DNA of 64,000 nucleotides from Adiantum capillus-veneris. Its lineage: Eukaryota; Streptophyta; Polypodiopsida; Polypodiales; Pteridaceae. The stretch's first letter is position 1. Each line of letters starts with the position of its first letter. Location: assembly GCA_014529385.2 (NCBI GenBank), contig CM043960.1, forward strand, positions 78,770,832 through 78,834,831, read 5' to 3'. The translations under genes were made by a program, and so were the position numbers. The notes under the pieces were generated by a model. That model was not told the DNA's origin and made no database searches. It saw nothing but the letters and a program-made list of their open reading frames with translations. Positions 50,199 to 63,914 of this stretch are shown piece after piece.

Positions 50199-50759
50199 AT
50201 GCATTGTGATGTAATTTTTAATGGTACATCTATGGAAAACATGAATAACAATGCCATCGTCGAGACTGAGTTGGATGGTATTGAGTCCACTCCTCCAAGG
50301 TTTGCCAATGTTCGAGCGGCAAGGAGAAGTGCTCGATGTGTGGGATCCTCTTCTATTAATCCTGTGGCAAATGATGGGAATCATGAACTCATGGCTGCAT
50401 TATGGGACTTCTTTGTCCGTAGCGAGTCTAGGCAATTGGACTTTGAACGACACTTGGAAGCACTTTTGGATGTGGTTCAGTAAGAAAATGGCCAACAAAT
50501 TGTAGACCTTCTCAATGAGGTGCCTTTATGTGCACAACGCTTCAATGGAGGAATGGCCCAGGTTGAGGAGAACCAATTCAACATGTTGGTGCGCATGGAG
50601 CAACAATTTGAATCAATGCAAATCTCACACATGCTCAATAGGGAAATCCAGGTCCAAATTGATGCACTTAAGGACCAGGTCCTTGCTTTAGATGGAGAGG
50701 TAACCCGGCTCAAGGTCCATCTGAATCGATTGAATGCATTGATGACAAAGATGGCTTGA
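50199..50759 (+). pseudogene. Coiled-coil ORF with one in-frame stop
   Basis: Open from ATG at 50199 to TGA at 50757-50759, except for a TAA at 50481-50483 that follows LLDVVQ. Both sides share one frame and a consistent acidic, Gln- and Leu-rich composition. The C-terminal half (EIQVQIDALKDQVLALDGEV) has heptad-like spacing of hydrophobic residues, suggesting a coiled coil. The N-terminal half includes RAARRSARCVGSS. I do not recognise a family. Orientation is the same as the Helitron and flanking exon-like segments, so it may be part of the same captured or decayed gene. Confidence 0.4.
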
Positions 50760-52286
50760 GCTTCTGATGGCGTGCCATATAGCAACGTTCAACCTTGGCT
50801 ACTAGAAATAGTTGAAGCACGTACTTTTGTGTGTTAATTTGATTCACTATGTTGATGTACTAAAGCATACCTTGCTTTGAACTGCGTTGGTAGGATAAAT
50901 TAGTGAACATGTTGTTTTTTTTTGTTTTATACTTGTGTTGTTTGATCTACATGGCATGAAGCCATAGAGTATACTTAAATTAAGTTTTGAGACTTTGGTT
51001 GAAATGATATTTTTGGTCAAAACAATATGAGGTACTACCTTTGTGGCTTGGGGACAAGGTAGCATGTTTTTCGAAAAGAGGCTTCCATCGTTACAACTAT
51101 GCTTAGCTACATGAGCTTCAAGGACGTTGCAATGAAATACTTGGAAGTTCATAGATTCCATGATATTTTTCCACTATCTACATTTCATTCTGAAAGTTAT
51201 CTTTAGGTTTACAAGTAGAAATTGTCTTACTCCTTTAGATTTGGTTCACTTTCTGCACTCTCAAATAATTGGGTAGCACTTTCCAGACCCCATGATTAGT
51301 TCGTAATGACCATTGTAGACAACTTCAGATTGGGGTCATGCACATCAAACCACTTCAATGGGATATTTTATTGTTTTGATGCATATGCACGTGCCTAAAT
51401 TTTGTTTTCTCTTTGCAAACAACAAACTTCCTCCTATTAAACCCTTTGCTTTTGGAAATTAGGGACCATTGAGACCCTGTTATGATGTGTATCCACAAAG
51501 TATGTATAATGTATCCTAATTATGGAAGGTTCAAATAAGACGATAGAGTTTGTGGGATGATTTTTACAAAAGGTTCATCGATGTATGATAGTGTAGGAAA
51601 TTTGAATGTTATTATAGTTATTATATATTACCAATTGAAACTCCACCAAAGCATCCTTTGCCACTAACTATTTTGTTTGATTGTTTCCTAAGAGTTTTGA
51701 CATTTTTCATGGAGTGGAAATGTAAATCCTAAATAAGATCTGTCGGCGTTTGAAGGTTTATTGGTATTTCATTTGAAGTTATTTTCTTTTCTTAAAATCT
51801 CAAAACTATGTGTTGCCTCTACTTTAAGTTGTTGCATATGCGTGATATTTTCATGTTTTTCCATCTCATTATGTGAAAATGTTGAAATTTTATGGCTTAT
51901 GTACACATAAACGAGTAGATTTGTGTAGCTCTTTATGCTTGTCTATGAGTGATCGAGAACTAAGATTTTGTTACAAATTTCAAAGTTTCAATGGTATCAA
52001 TAGTGTGCTCTTTTGGATTACACCAACACGTGGATCACATACTATAGTTGCTATGTTGATTCAATTCTCTATACACTTCGATTGTCATAAAAAGCTGATG
52101 TTATGATGTTTCTTGGACGGGGTTGAAATATTGTATTTATAGATGCCATGTCAAAGAAGGCATTGGACAGTATCTACGTTTAGCTGGATGCTTCATCATC
52201 CGCCGTTTCTTATCTATGGTAGGATCTAAGTATATCCTTTGAAAATTTTCCAGCTTGGTGTTCAAACTAACAATTTTCTCATTTAG
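50760..52286. other. No recognisable gene
   Basis: AT-rich, with short ORFs only (largest about 104 codons on the minus strand, 51161-50847, no known domain). Nothing repeated elsewhere in the window was noticed here. Confidence 0.5.
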
Positions 52287-52749
52287 ATCCACCTGGTTGG
52301 AGAGGCCCACTTAGTATGCATGATGTAGTTCACATTATTGAAAGCTTTGAAGTTTTTAGGTAAGGAACACCAATGAAGCACAATGCTTTCTTCAATATTT
52401 TTTGGTTATTCAACTTATTGTAATTAACCAATTGGCTTGCAGGAATCACTATTATCGTGATAACATTTTAATGGAAGTACACGAGTTTTTTGGAGGACTC
52501 CAAGGGTACTTTCATATCAGTGTGGCTTTGAATCGTAATGCAGGTTTAGCTCGCATACGGGTTCGCGAGGTCGGAGATCGCTTGTTGCAGGCCAATGCAG
52601 AATACTCTTATAGGGATAGATATGAGAATTGGAGGATTGTATTATACACCCTATGTGAGGGGCGTCGTCATTTTGGTAGGAGCGTTCATTGTGTGGGTCC
52701 ATGGGTTCTACAAGTACCAAATGCAACATCCCGAAGGCTGTCGTTTTGA
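52287..52749 (+). pseudogene. Two splice-compatible exons of an unrecognised gene (tentative)
   Basis: Segment 52287-52359 lies between a strong acceptor (TTTTCTCATTTAG|) and donor (TTTTTAG|GTAAGG). Segment 52443-52749 follows TTGGCTTGCAG|. Joined, they read through in phase: the first gives GWRGPLSMHDVVHIIESFEV, the second opens NHYYRDNILMEVHEFFGG and runs about 100 codons to TGA. No family recognised. The two segments may belong to the same unit as 48898-49686, which has the same strand and style of introns. Confidence 0.4.
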
Positions 52750-53244
52750 AGTTGCAGCTGTTTTGTTAGTTAAGATTTAGTGGCTTGCAAAAAACTTTCT
52801 TTAGAGATGAATATTAGGGCTTACAAAGACTACTTATAGTAATGGAAGTGGATTGTTGTTTTTTTTAATTTCCCTTTTCTTGTCTCTCTCTAAAGTTTAA
52901 AAAAACCATGTTCTTATTCTACTCTCTCTCTCTCTCTCTCTCTCTCTTCATCCCCCCCCAAAACCTCATGTGTAGTCTTTTAAGTATATGTTATGTAGTT
53001 GTTATGTTCATTCAATTCTATATGCACTTTCTATTGTAGCACAAAGCGAGTGTGATTTAGGTTGATACCATAATGCATTATTGCACATAATAAAGAATTT
53101 AAGATATGGTTGTCACTACCTTCAATTGGATGCATAAAAAATACTTACACATGTTATCCTTTTAAAGAAGGGGGGAGGGGGGGTTACACAAAATTGAATG
53201 ATACTCCTTCTTGGCCGCAACAACGTGCGGGTCACATACTAGTT
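52750..53244. other. No gene; short (CT)n and G-rich runs
   Basis: (CT)n at 52921-52947 followed by C8; 'ggggggaggggggg' near 53171-53184. Otherwise AT-rich and without coding similarity. Confidence 0.5.
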
Positions 53245-53916
53245 ATGATGATGTCAGTAGCATACAAAATTATTGCCAAGGCAATAGCTCTCAGACTTGC
53301 CCCCCTCATGAGTTGGATCATCTCTCCCCATCGACACGGGTTGATTAAAGGGAGATTTATATATGACAATATCTTGGCAGCAATGGTAGGAATAGAGTAT
53401 GCATCCTTCTCCAAGCAAGAGTGCACCTTGATGCAGCTGGACCTCGACAAAGTCTACGATAGATTATAATGGTCCTATATAGAAGAAGTCATGGGAGCTC
53501 TGGGCTTTGGGCCTCGCCTTTGTCGCCTCATACGCACACTAGGCGTTCGCAACCAATCAGAGCTCCTGTTTAATGACAGAAATGTGGGCTCTTTTGAGGT
53601 TAAAAGGTCTATAAAGCAAGGATGTCCCCTGGCCCCCTTGCTTTTCACCATCAGGTCGCATCCTCTCATTACAATGCTCGAAGCCAGTGCTGCACGGGGA
53701 GAGATTCAAGGTCTGGCATTGCCGGACAACAACCAGCTACTGGCCAAAATGTTCGTAGATGATTCGCTCCTATTCTTGAAGGCATGCCCTCAAGTTGTCA
53801 GGAGAACTCTGGATATTGTGCAAACATTTGCCATGGCCTCGGGATCCAAGTGCAATATAGAGTCAAGTCAAGGCACCGAAAAACTAAAACAAAAAATTAT
53901 TTTAATGTTTTTATAA
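53245..53916 (+). pseudogene. LINE reverse transcriptase fragment
   Basis: Core of a non-LTR RT. VAYKIIAKAIALRLAPLM, then HRHGLIKGRFIYDNILAA and LMQLDLDKVYDRL are the usual blocks. A TAA at 53467-53469 lies before WSYIEEVMGALGFG; similarity continues in a second open part with KRSIKQGCPLAPLLF and the catalytic KMFVDDSLLFLKA (F-V-D-D). Both ends are missing. Family knowledge: this enzyme copies LINE RNA into a nicked target. It is a separate insertion or remnant from those at 33-36 kb. Confidence 0.85.
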
Positions 53917-54440
53917 AATCATATAGAGTTAATAAAGATAAAAAATAATAAGATAATCTAATGAAATGAATGTTTGTGAGGTCCTTAAATGAAAGGACTC
54001 TTTACGAATAAAAATTATTAAAAAAATATCATTGAATCAATATTTAACATCATGGGATCATGCTCCTATCAATACAAGCCTTTTCCAGCATACCAAACAA
54101 GGTGAGGAGACACAAAGGTCTGCTAAGTTAAGGAGGGACTAGATTGATCGAGAGTAAGTTTAAACAAGGCCTTACAATCACATGGAGATTTTGTTGAATT
54201 TTAATATAAAATTATATTATCCATTATACATACATAATAAAAATGGTTTACACAAATTTTCAATTAAATAATGATTGGAATTGATGTCTCACGGTTTTGA
54301 AAATCAGAGATAATGCCTTGATCAAATTTGGTAGTGGTGTTGTAGGGAAACTGTAAAGGGAAGCGACCTCAATGATTATGGTACTCGTGATCATAATAGT
54401 TGCATGCAATACCTCTACTCCTAGACAAGAGATCTGGCTA
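53917..54440. other. AT-rich spacer
   Basis: Strongly AT-rich with runs such as 'aaattattaaaaaaatatca'. No coding or repeat similarity seen. It lies between the LINE fragment and the downstream end of Helentron B, so one element border must fall here. Confidence 0.5.
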
Positions 54441-54463
54441 GATTTTGAGTGGGAAGGATTTTG

Positions 54464-54935
54464 TTAGCAGAGTAGTGAGATGCCCATATCTGCATTAAAT
54501 CGGTGTTGCAAGTAGCCTTGTATGGCATGTGGAAAGTTATTTTCCAGTCTTGTTTCTTGCAAGCAGAGCAAGTGTGATGCCATTAGCATGGAATTTGTGA
54601 TAATCTTGTTAATTTGTTTATTAAAAGACACGACATTTAGTGATTGAATGATGATATGTGTTTTTGAGTAAGCTTCCAATGTCTTCTAGATGGAGATCCA
54701 TTTCGCTTGTACTTGTAAGCGATTTATTTTTTCTAGCACGGTTTGGTCAATTTTGATATGGGAACGTTGTATTCTTTCGAGCAGGTGAAGTTTTGATGGG
54801 TCTTGGACACATGATAGTGTTGTGTATGCAATGCTATGTGTTCATATGTGTTTGGGATTGAAAGCTAGTGTTTGCAATGTGAGGCCTTGTGAATGGTGGA
54901 TTGTTTGTGCACTAGCTCGATGTAGTGGAAATTGC
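54464..54935 (-). pseudogene. Helicase C-terminus fused to EEP-type endonuclease, Helentron B
   Basis: One minus-strand frame, with two stops, first carries helicase motif V (RASAQTIHHSQGLTLQTL) and motif VI (YTTLSCVQDPSKLHLL). About 40 codons later it carries the start of an endonuclease/exonuclease/phosphatase domain: IIQSLNVVSFNKQINK with the catalytic Asn, then LLCLQETRLE with the catalytic Glu. The stops are TGA after NPKHI and TAG after AKWISI. The later endonuclease motifs are not visible, so the domain is truncated or decayed. The continuous frame across the join is direct evidence of a fusion protein. Confidence 0.75.
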
Positions 54936-55136
54936 GATCGTGCAATGTATTCAAGTAATTTTTGCCAATGAAACTCATGCACCACATGTTCTATTGGAGT
55001 TTATACTCTCGTAATGCTCGATGAATATAGTGTTTGATTTTTGTAGCATTTTTCCTTTCCAATGATAGGGTTTGCAAAATGAACCTAGACTATTGTTTTC
55101 TTTATTGTTTTTGTAAAATTCTTATACTCACCTTTT

Positions 55137-55591
55137 GTGCCATTAATCAATCCATCAAGAATGTCCAATCTTCCTACACATAGCTCGATAACCATGCTTT
55201 TTTCACTTAGAGTGGCATGCAACCCTCTAGTTAATATGGGATCTACTCGAATATTTATTGTTTTGTTGCATGAGGTGTTTCTTTATCGATTGGCGATAAA
55301 AGTGTGGGGTTCTCTTTCTATTTGGTTGAATACTTGGAGGTTGTGGGTGTCCTTGTCTTTGTCACAGTAAAATAGATGAGAAACTTGATGGTTGTTTGGA
55401 ACGGGTCTATAGTAGTTTTTGTTAAGGTATTCTAAATCATTATCGCTATGTTGCCCAACTGAAAGTCTACTAAGGATGTTTATGAATATTGGATTGCTTT
55501 CTCGCATAGCTATTGCGAGTTCATAGCACTTTGGAAATGTATGCCAGTATGAAGGAAACCCAATTTCTAATAGTGTATGTTTTTCTTGCAA
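55137..55591 (-). pseudogene. Helicase middle fragment, Helentron B
   Basis: Counterpart of 144-659. The 102-codon ORF (55591-55283) has FPSYWHTFPKCYELAIAMRE and SVGQHSDNDLEYLN. A frameshift near 55285 separates it from the GLINGTKG block, which lies toward 55140. The copy A poly(T) that adds lysines at the start is absent here. Confidence 0.65.
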
Positions 55592-56628
55592 AGATCCATG
55601 TATCCTTTACACAGCTCGCTTGTCATAAATTTCCACATAGAATGACATCCAATCCACTGAATGGTTTTCCATGGATTTGTTTGATTGCATGCAAGCATGA
55701 GTTAGCCATGGAGAACGCATTAGAGCAAAAAGACACCTCATTGAAAACTACAATTTTTAAATCTTTGTAGAGAAGGGAAAGTGCATCCAATTTTTTAGCG
55801 CTTAAACTTGTTTGTGAAGATGCAACTAGGGGAAAGTGAAGATTAGGGTGGATAAGATAAAAGTTCTACTTGTTGCTGCTCTTTTTGCGAGGAATAGATG
55901 TATTGCTTTGTTAGGATGAATTCATTTTTTGAGCATTACATTGTTGAGTAGGTGTTGTTGTTGGGGGTTAAGTTTCTCAATGCCCGTATAGTACTCATCC
56001 GTTGTCATTCTGAGGTTGAAGTTTTGTATATGCATTTGCATTTTAGAGCATTGTGGCATGTTTTATTCATTGATAATATCTACTTGATGTGATTACTGTG
56101 GATCATTATTTGTTGAATCAAATGTGGTTGGGGAGAGAATGTGTTGTTTTGTTAGTTTTTCTACTAGGGTGCTATCTTTATTGAACTTTTTTTCATTTGG
56201 TTTTATGGTTCATCTTCCTCCTTAAGGAAGATTCTTTTAGATGTTGGAGCTCATTTGTGATCCAAGGGAGGTATAGCAAGCATTGTTCTCTGTAGTAGTC
56301 TTCTCGGCTTTTGATAATATTATACTTTACAAATTCTTTGATCTAACCCTTACGTAGTGTTTTGTATGTTTTTCCATCTTGTTTTATTGTTGACGCGTAT
56401 TCAACCAAACATAGATGGTGGAGTTTTTTTGGTCTTTCAAGATAATAATTTGAAAGAATATGTCTTTCTTGAATCACTCAAGCTTTTGCAAGGAGGATTT
56501 TCTTTTTAAACTTAATGCACGTTCTTCAAAAGAGTTAGTATTTATGTACATGAAGTCATGAGTTGCACTATGAAGTGGCAATGATAGTGCTATATAAACT
56601 GCTTGTTGTAGACTAATTTGTTGTGTGC

Positions 56629-57819
56629 TTAAATAGTGTTTCCTACCTTACATATTCTCTCAATAGTTGTTGCATTATTGACCACGCATATGTCAAACTG
56701 GGATTTAATTGCTTGAATTAGTGTATTGTCTATTTTTGTCATGTATGATGTGAAGTAGCTTTTTATGCCATGTGCATTCGAGACAAATTGAATGTCAATG
56801 TTTGCATCCCATACTTTTGCAATTGTAGCATTAAAATTGTTTGTGTACATGTCCTTTACATGTCATTTCAAGAAGAGTATTGCATTGGAGAGTGTGCCAC
56901 GTATTGCCAAAGTGTATTCTTCAAAAGATATTTGTAAGCTTTGTAACCATTTATCAAAAAGGGTATCTTTATCTAAGCGAAGGGTGTCAAAGTTGTTATT
57001 AATCCATTTGAAAGTTGTTTTGTTGCTAGATTGATTTTCATGATCATTGGAAGTGGGTATCAAAATGATTGTGAAAGGCATGGGAAATCTGTGTCGATGT
57101 CGTTGTATTTCTTGAAGCTCTAATGGGAGTTTAGAGCTGTTTGTACTTATGTGTTTATCCACAAATATAGTGATGGTGCTATCTATGTCATGGTTGAATA
57201 AACGGAGCCTCTTCAACCCATAGAAGGCCATGATCATGTTAATACCATGGCTTTTAAACTCTGTGACAAAGAAGTAGTTGACAATTTTTCCACAGATAGT
57301 GCTATCATTGACTAGTAGTCTTTTCATGGATATGCAGCGGTTAAGATAAAAGTGAGACATTGTTACTGGATCTGTGTAGATTAGACGTAGTTTGTAAGGA
57401 GTTATTACTTTCATTGTGCTCTCGTTCAAGCATGACTATTTGTTGCAATGCCTCAAGAATCGATTTCCACCTTTTTTTGGTTGAAGAGAATGTAATGAAG
57501 AAAGTTGGTGGACCTAATTGTTGAATCATGCCAAAGAAAGTAATTTTTAATTTTTATTTATAGTTAGGTGAAGTACAAAGTTCTTAAAAATCTCTATAGC
57601 CAAGTCGTGATGATAGCAGCTATTCAATGTTTGTGTCTCCCTAGTACACAATGTTGCTCCATCTAGTTTTGCCTTGCGAAGCCTTATCCAAATGGAGGAT
57701 ATTATTTGTGTTGTCATGATTTTTAAAAATTTGAAGAATAAGTTTTCAATATTGAGAGAAAAATGTCTATCTTTGTGCATAAGCTCCCATTTAGCTATTG
57801 TTTGGTAGTTTTCTAACAA
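56629..57819 (-). pseudogene. Rep fragments, Helentron B
   Basis: Open segments 57819-57547, 57429-56863 and 56850-56629 follow the Rep order. The middle one (188 codons) has GKIVNYFFVTEF, and later FVDKHISTNSSKLP and LQEIQRHRHR, which in the family leads to the Cys-rich end of the domain. At 57238-57230 the minus strand has His-Asp-His-Gly-Leu-Leu-Trp in another frame, the HUH motif. An extra base shortly after it, absent in copy A, restores the first frame. The last segment has WDANIDIQFV and YFTSYMTK with the tyrosines. Confidence 0.7.
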
Positions 57820-58304
57820 GTGATGATGATATTTTCTAGGCTCTCTAAAGAAGATTGTAGGAAAGTTAAGCTCTTCAAAAAACTCATGATAGCAAATAAG
57901 CCAAGTCTTGTCTTGCTCTCTAATGGTGCACCATGTAGAATGTTGTCGTTGTAATCAACTACTTGTTCAACGGTAGTGATGTTGTGTAGCATAACATCAG
58001 TTGTAAATGTGTAAACCATTTATGTTTATGTTCTCCTTTTTATATAGAGAGGTGTCAAGAAGAGCATGTCTGGCCTTTAATGTCAATAATGGTCTCACAA
58101 GTCCAGATAAGTAGCAATGTGTAAACTCCAACACTGAAGCCTCATCTTGGATAAATCAAGGAAGAGCTTGTTGTGATTTTTCAATGTTTTCAAGAACGCT
58201 AACCACACTCCATACAAGCCATAATGGCCATCGTATGTTAGTTCACAAATATCTGCAAACGGTAGATGAATAGAGACAAGTCGTGCTTCAATAGAGTAAT
58301 TGCT

Positions 58305-60650
<2,346 letters not shown>

Positions 60651-61265
60651 GACCCCTTGACAAAAGCTTGGTTAGCCATAAACGTGACTCGGACCTTGAG
60701 ATCATCCCAGAACTCCTTGAAGAATTCAGTGGTCAAACCATCCCAACTAGTGGACTTCTCCTGGCCAAGAGCTTGCAACGCAAGCGAGCACTCATCTTCA
60801 GAAAAGGCCATCTCAAGACGATTGGCTTCAGGCTGGGGAATGTTCCTATTGACACTCTTGAGAAAGGTTGCTCTGGCTTCATCCACTTCTTGAGAGCATG
60901 TCTTTGGTTGGCCAATGATTTGGCTTAGATGATCAAGCATCATCCTAGCCGTTTTATCTTGGTCTTGCGTAGCATGCCCATTCGCATTTGTGAGCAAGTG
61001 GACGGAGCCCCGACTTTTCTTGATTTTCAAGGCCCTAAAGAAGTGTGCTTGATTAGCGGCCTCGGCTGAAGGAAGGTCTCCCTGAATCTCAATCTCACCC
61101 TCGTGACCTCCTCAAGCTGCTGCTCGGCCACATTGGTTTTAGCTTCCATCCACCTTTTGTGTTCTTCTTCGGAGGCCAGCCCAGTAGTTCTTTTTGGAAG
61201 TTAGACGAGCAACCTCCTCTTTAAGTTGCTTCCAATGCTCTTCCCGGGCCTAGATAGTATTTAAA
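60651..61265 (-). pseudogene. LINE RT fragment, block B
   Basis: Copy of 33015-33640, better preserved: a 140-codon open segment (61030-60608) with LLTNANGHATQDQDKTARMM, then LSQIIGQ, EANRLEMAFSEDECSLALQA, LGQEKSTSWDGLTTEFFKEF and WDDLKVRVTFM. It includes the linker after the LINE endonuclease and the first RT block. The downstream RT is missing in both blocks. Confidence 0.78.
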
Positions 61266-61398
61266 TCCTTATACTATTGGCACTATAAGTAAGCCTCCAT
61301 TTGTAGTCATGTGGCATGTGTTTGGTGGATCCATGGAAGGTCTCTTTGGGCATGAAAGTTACTCCCTACTTGGAGACTTTATATGCCCTAGTATGGCC

Positions 61399-61409
61399 AA
61401 CTGCCTTTG

Positions 61410-61453
<44 letters not shown>

Positions 61454-61901
61454 ATGTGTGCCAACAATATCTCTTGCTCTTTGTGTTGTGCACATTGTTT
61501 GTCTGTGTCACTTGGTTGCCACGTCACACTAGCCAAACTCAATTTCTCGGGTAGCGGGAGGGAATCCCTCTCTCTGTCCCCCTTCTATAATAGTATAGAT
61601 CCTCTAGGTAGTGAGTGATGTAGGCCCGTGTAGAGTCTTTGTAGAGTTCTCTTGTCTTTTTATGGTTTCAACTTTGGGTTTTGACGCTTGGAAGTTGCAC
61701 ATAGAGCAATCTAAGTATTGCAAATAAGTGTGTATGTGTGTGTGTGTCCTCTAGGTAGTGAGTGATGTAGGCCCGTGTAGAGTCTTTGTAGAGTTCTCTT
61801 CTCTTTTTATGGTTTCAACTTTGGGTTTTGACGCTTGGAAGTTGCACATAGAGCAATCTAACTATTGCAAATAAGTGTGTGTGTGTGTGTGTTTGGGGTG
61901 G

Positions 61902-61966
<65 letters not shown>

Positions 61967-62445
61967 CTAGGCCTGAAAACCTATGATTTTCAAAAGAAAT
62001 ATCCTAGAAAACATTATTACGTGTGTTGAACCATTACATGCTTTTGTTTCTCATAAATTATCTAGCTTGCTAGGAAATAGTAAATCAAAGTTTTTGCATT
62101 AGCCATGAGATTTTCTTTTCTTTCTATTGAGAACGTTCATTTGTTGGGCATTCATGGAAGTGTTGAGACAATAAGTAGGCCTAGGCCCAGTCACATGTCC
62201 ATTGGTGAAAGCTACCATGCATGAGGCCTAAAACACACGCGCCCGTGCGCGCGCACACACACAATTCCATTTCAATCGAGTAGAAAACAAGCTAGTGCAG
62301 ATGAAGAGACATTCTTGGATCAAAAAGAGTACTGTGGATTCCAATCACAAAGCTCAACTGCAAAGCCACATGGGGATTACAAGAAACCAAAGCATGGGAT
62401 GGATTATTACGAGCCTTACATCAGTGATGGATGACTAGATGGTGG
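61399..62445. other. Block B-specific insertion with 147 bp tandem duplication
   Basis: Block A reads 'ccctagtatggcttgttggg' without a break near 33750, but block B has about 1 kb between the two halves. It contains (CT)n 61411-61442, a direct tandem repeat of about 147 bp (about 61600-61746 and 61747-61890, starting 'cctctaggtagtgagtgatg'), (GT)n near 61871-61891 and (GA)n 61903-61965. No coding similarity and no obvious inverted or direct ends were found. Confidence 0.6.
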
Positions 62446-62555
62446 GCATTTCAATAGCTTGTTTGGAGGAGAAGGTGGTAGTTGTGCTGCTATGCAAGAG
62501 CACAAAAGGAGTTGCATTGGAGATGTTAGATCGTTTGAAGTATGTAATGTCATCC

Positions 62556-63658
62556 TCAATGTATGAGGTAAAGCACAGAAGGGTCCTCAAAATCTACAAT
62601 GTAATATGCTTCACACCTTGCATTTAAAAGCCGAGGACAAGTCAAAACAACACCTTTAGCTTTGGAAAATCTAAAGAAAGTGAGTTCGCTTATCGGCCAA
62701 TAGCCTTCCACCAAGAAATATTCATCCTCTCCTTCTTGTCTCCAACCCAAAACCCTTCAAGTGTCTACATTTTGGATGAGCACATTGTCGAATTGTGATA
62801 CCACAAACCTGCATTAGTGCTCATGATCAATGATGGTTTTTCTCCATGCAACGCGCGCAAGAAGATTTAGAAATTTTCTCATGTAGGAAAACGGAGTCTT
62901 TTTCATATGATGCATAACATCATGAGATTCTGCTCAAGAGGCACCGCATACCTAGCTAGGTACGATTGGGGGTAGGGGACCACCAGCCCCCCCACCGAGC
63001 CAACGGTCCCCTGCCCCCAATCGTACCTAGCTAGATATGTAGTGCCTCCCTCATAAAAGCTTATGATGTTGAGGTAAATCCCAATGTGTGAATTATTGTG
63101 AGAATTTGTCCAAAACTTCTTGTGTTAAGGTAGCAACAAGGAAAGTTTAGTACAACAGAACTTTCAAGATCTTATATGCATGTTGTGTCAAAAACACCCC
63201 AAAATGAAAACATGGCAATTTCACTCACCTGTACTCTAGAGTAATGTGTGTGAATAAATATTTAGCTCCCGCTTCTTCCAAGTGCACCTAATAGGTTGAA
63301 TTGCTTGCATCCCACTCGGGTGCTGGGTTTCCACTTGTTATAGTGTTGTTGACCATAATACCACCAAATTCATACACCTCCTCGCCATTATAATTTGCCG
63401 CTGAAAAGCATGTTGACCAGTAAGGATACACCCAATTAGTAGGGCATTCATGGAAATCAACCCCACTTGATGTCCTTATCATCATTACTACCACCATTGT
63501 TGTGATTACCCCCGCCACAATAACACTGAATAAAATAAAGAACCCACAAAACTATTTAGCTCCCATTGATGATACACTTAGAATGGAAGTGTAAAGCAAC
63601 AAGAGTTGAAAGGTAGAGGCAAATGTTTAGGAGTTACTCACCGATTGCAAAGAGCCAT
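62556..63658 (-). pseudogene. Secreted-protein gene, copy B (three exons, broken)
   Basis: Reconstructed from splice signals. Exon 1, 63658-63642: ATG and five codons, donor GTGAGT. Exon 2, 63525-63229: acceptor TTTATTTTATTCAG, donor ACAG|GTGAGT. Exon 3 from 62808: acceptor ATGCAG. Phases agree. The N-terminus (MALCNRVIVAGVITTMVVVM) is a plausible signal peptide, followed by Cys- and aromatic-rich sequence (HECPTNWVYPYWSTCF) and N-glycosylation-like NNT and NST sites. An in-frame TAG (63290-63288) in exon 2, a TGA (62759-62757) in exon 3 and a later frameshift disable it, unless the exon 2 stop is a natural end giving an 84-residue peptide. A MITE lies in intron 2. Family not recognised. Confidence 0.55.
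62856..63124. mobile_element. Hairpin MITE, copy 2
   Basis: 269 bp, homologous to 37169-37448. Left end CGCAAGAAGATTTAG (one change from copy 1), right end reversed CACAAGAAG. The inner inverted repeat with 'CCTAGCTAGGTACGATTGGG' is kept while the loop differs. No 3 bp duplication is visible (GCG left, TTA right). It lies within the putative intron 2 of the secreted-protein pseudogene. Confidence 0.7.
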
Positions 63659-63867
63659 GGTTGCAAGATGGGTGCTAGGTCAAATGCAAATGTTGAAACT
63701 TGAAATAGAGGAGCTTGGCAATGTCTGTTTTAAAGGGCTCAAGGCTCTGTGATAATGTGATATAATATGCATCCTTGTCCTTTCACCCAATAATTTTTTG
63801 ACATGTGATATAATATGCAGTATGCATCCTTGTCCTTCACTCTCTAAATTTTTGACATGTGATGTAC

Positions 63868-63869
<2 letters not shown>

Positions 63870-63914
<45 letters not shown>

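Larger units (their letters stand above)
54464..58304 (-). mobile_element. Helentron relic, copy B (Rep, helicase, endonuclease)
   Basis: Minus-strand relic with recognisable Rep (57819-56629), helicase (55591-55137 and 54935-54740) and an endonuclease domain (54679-54464), in that order. A C-terminal EEP-type endonuclease joined to the helicase is the mark of Helentrons (Helitron2-like elements), as opposed to canonical plant Helitrons. From 54941 upward it is closely similar to window positions 1-3458. Many stops and indels are shared with copy A and others are private. Borders are not resolved. Confidence 0.75.
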
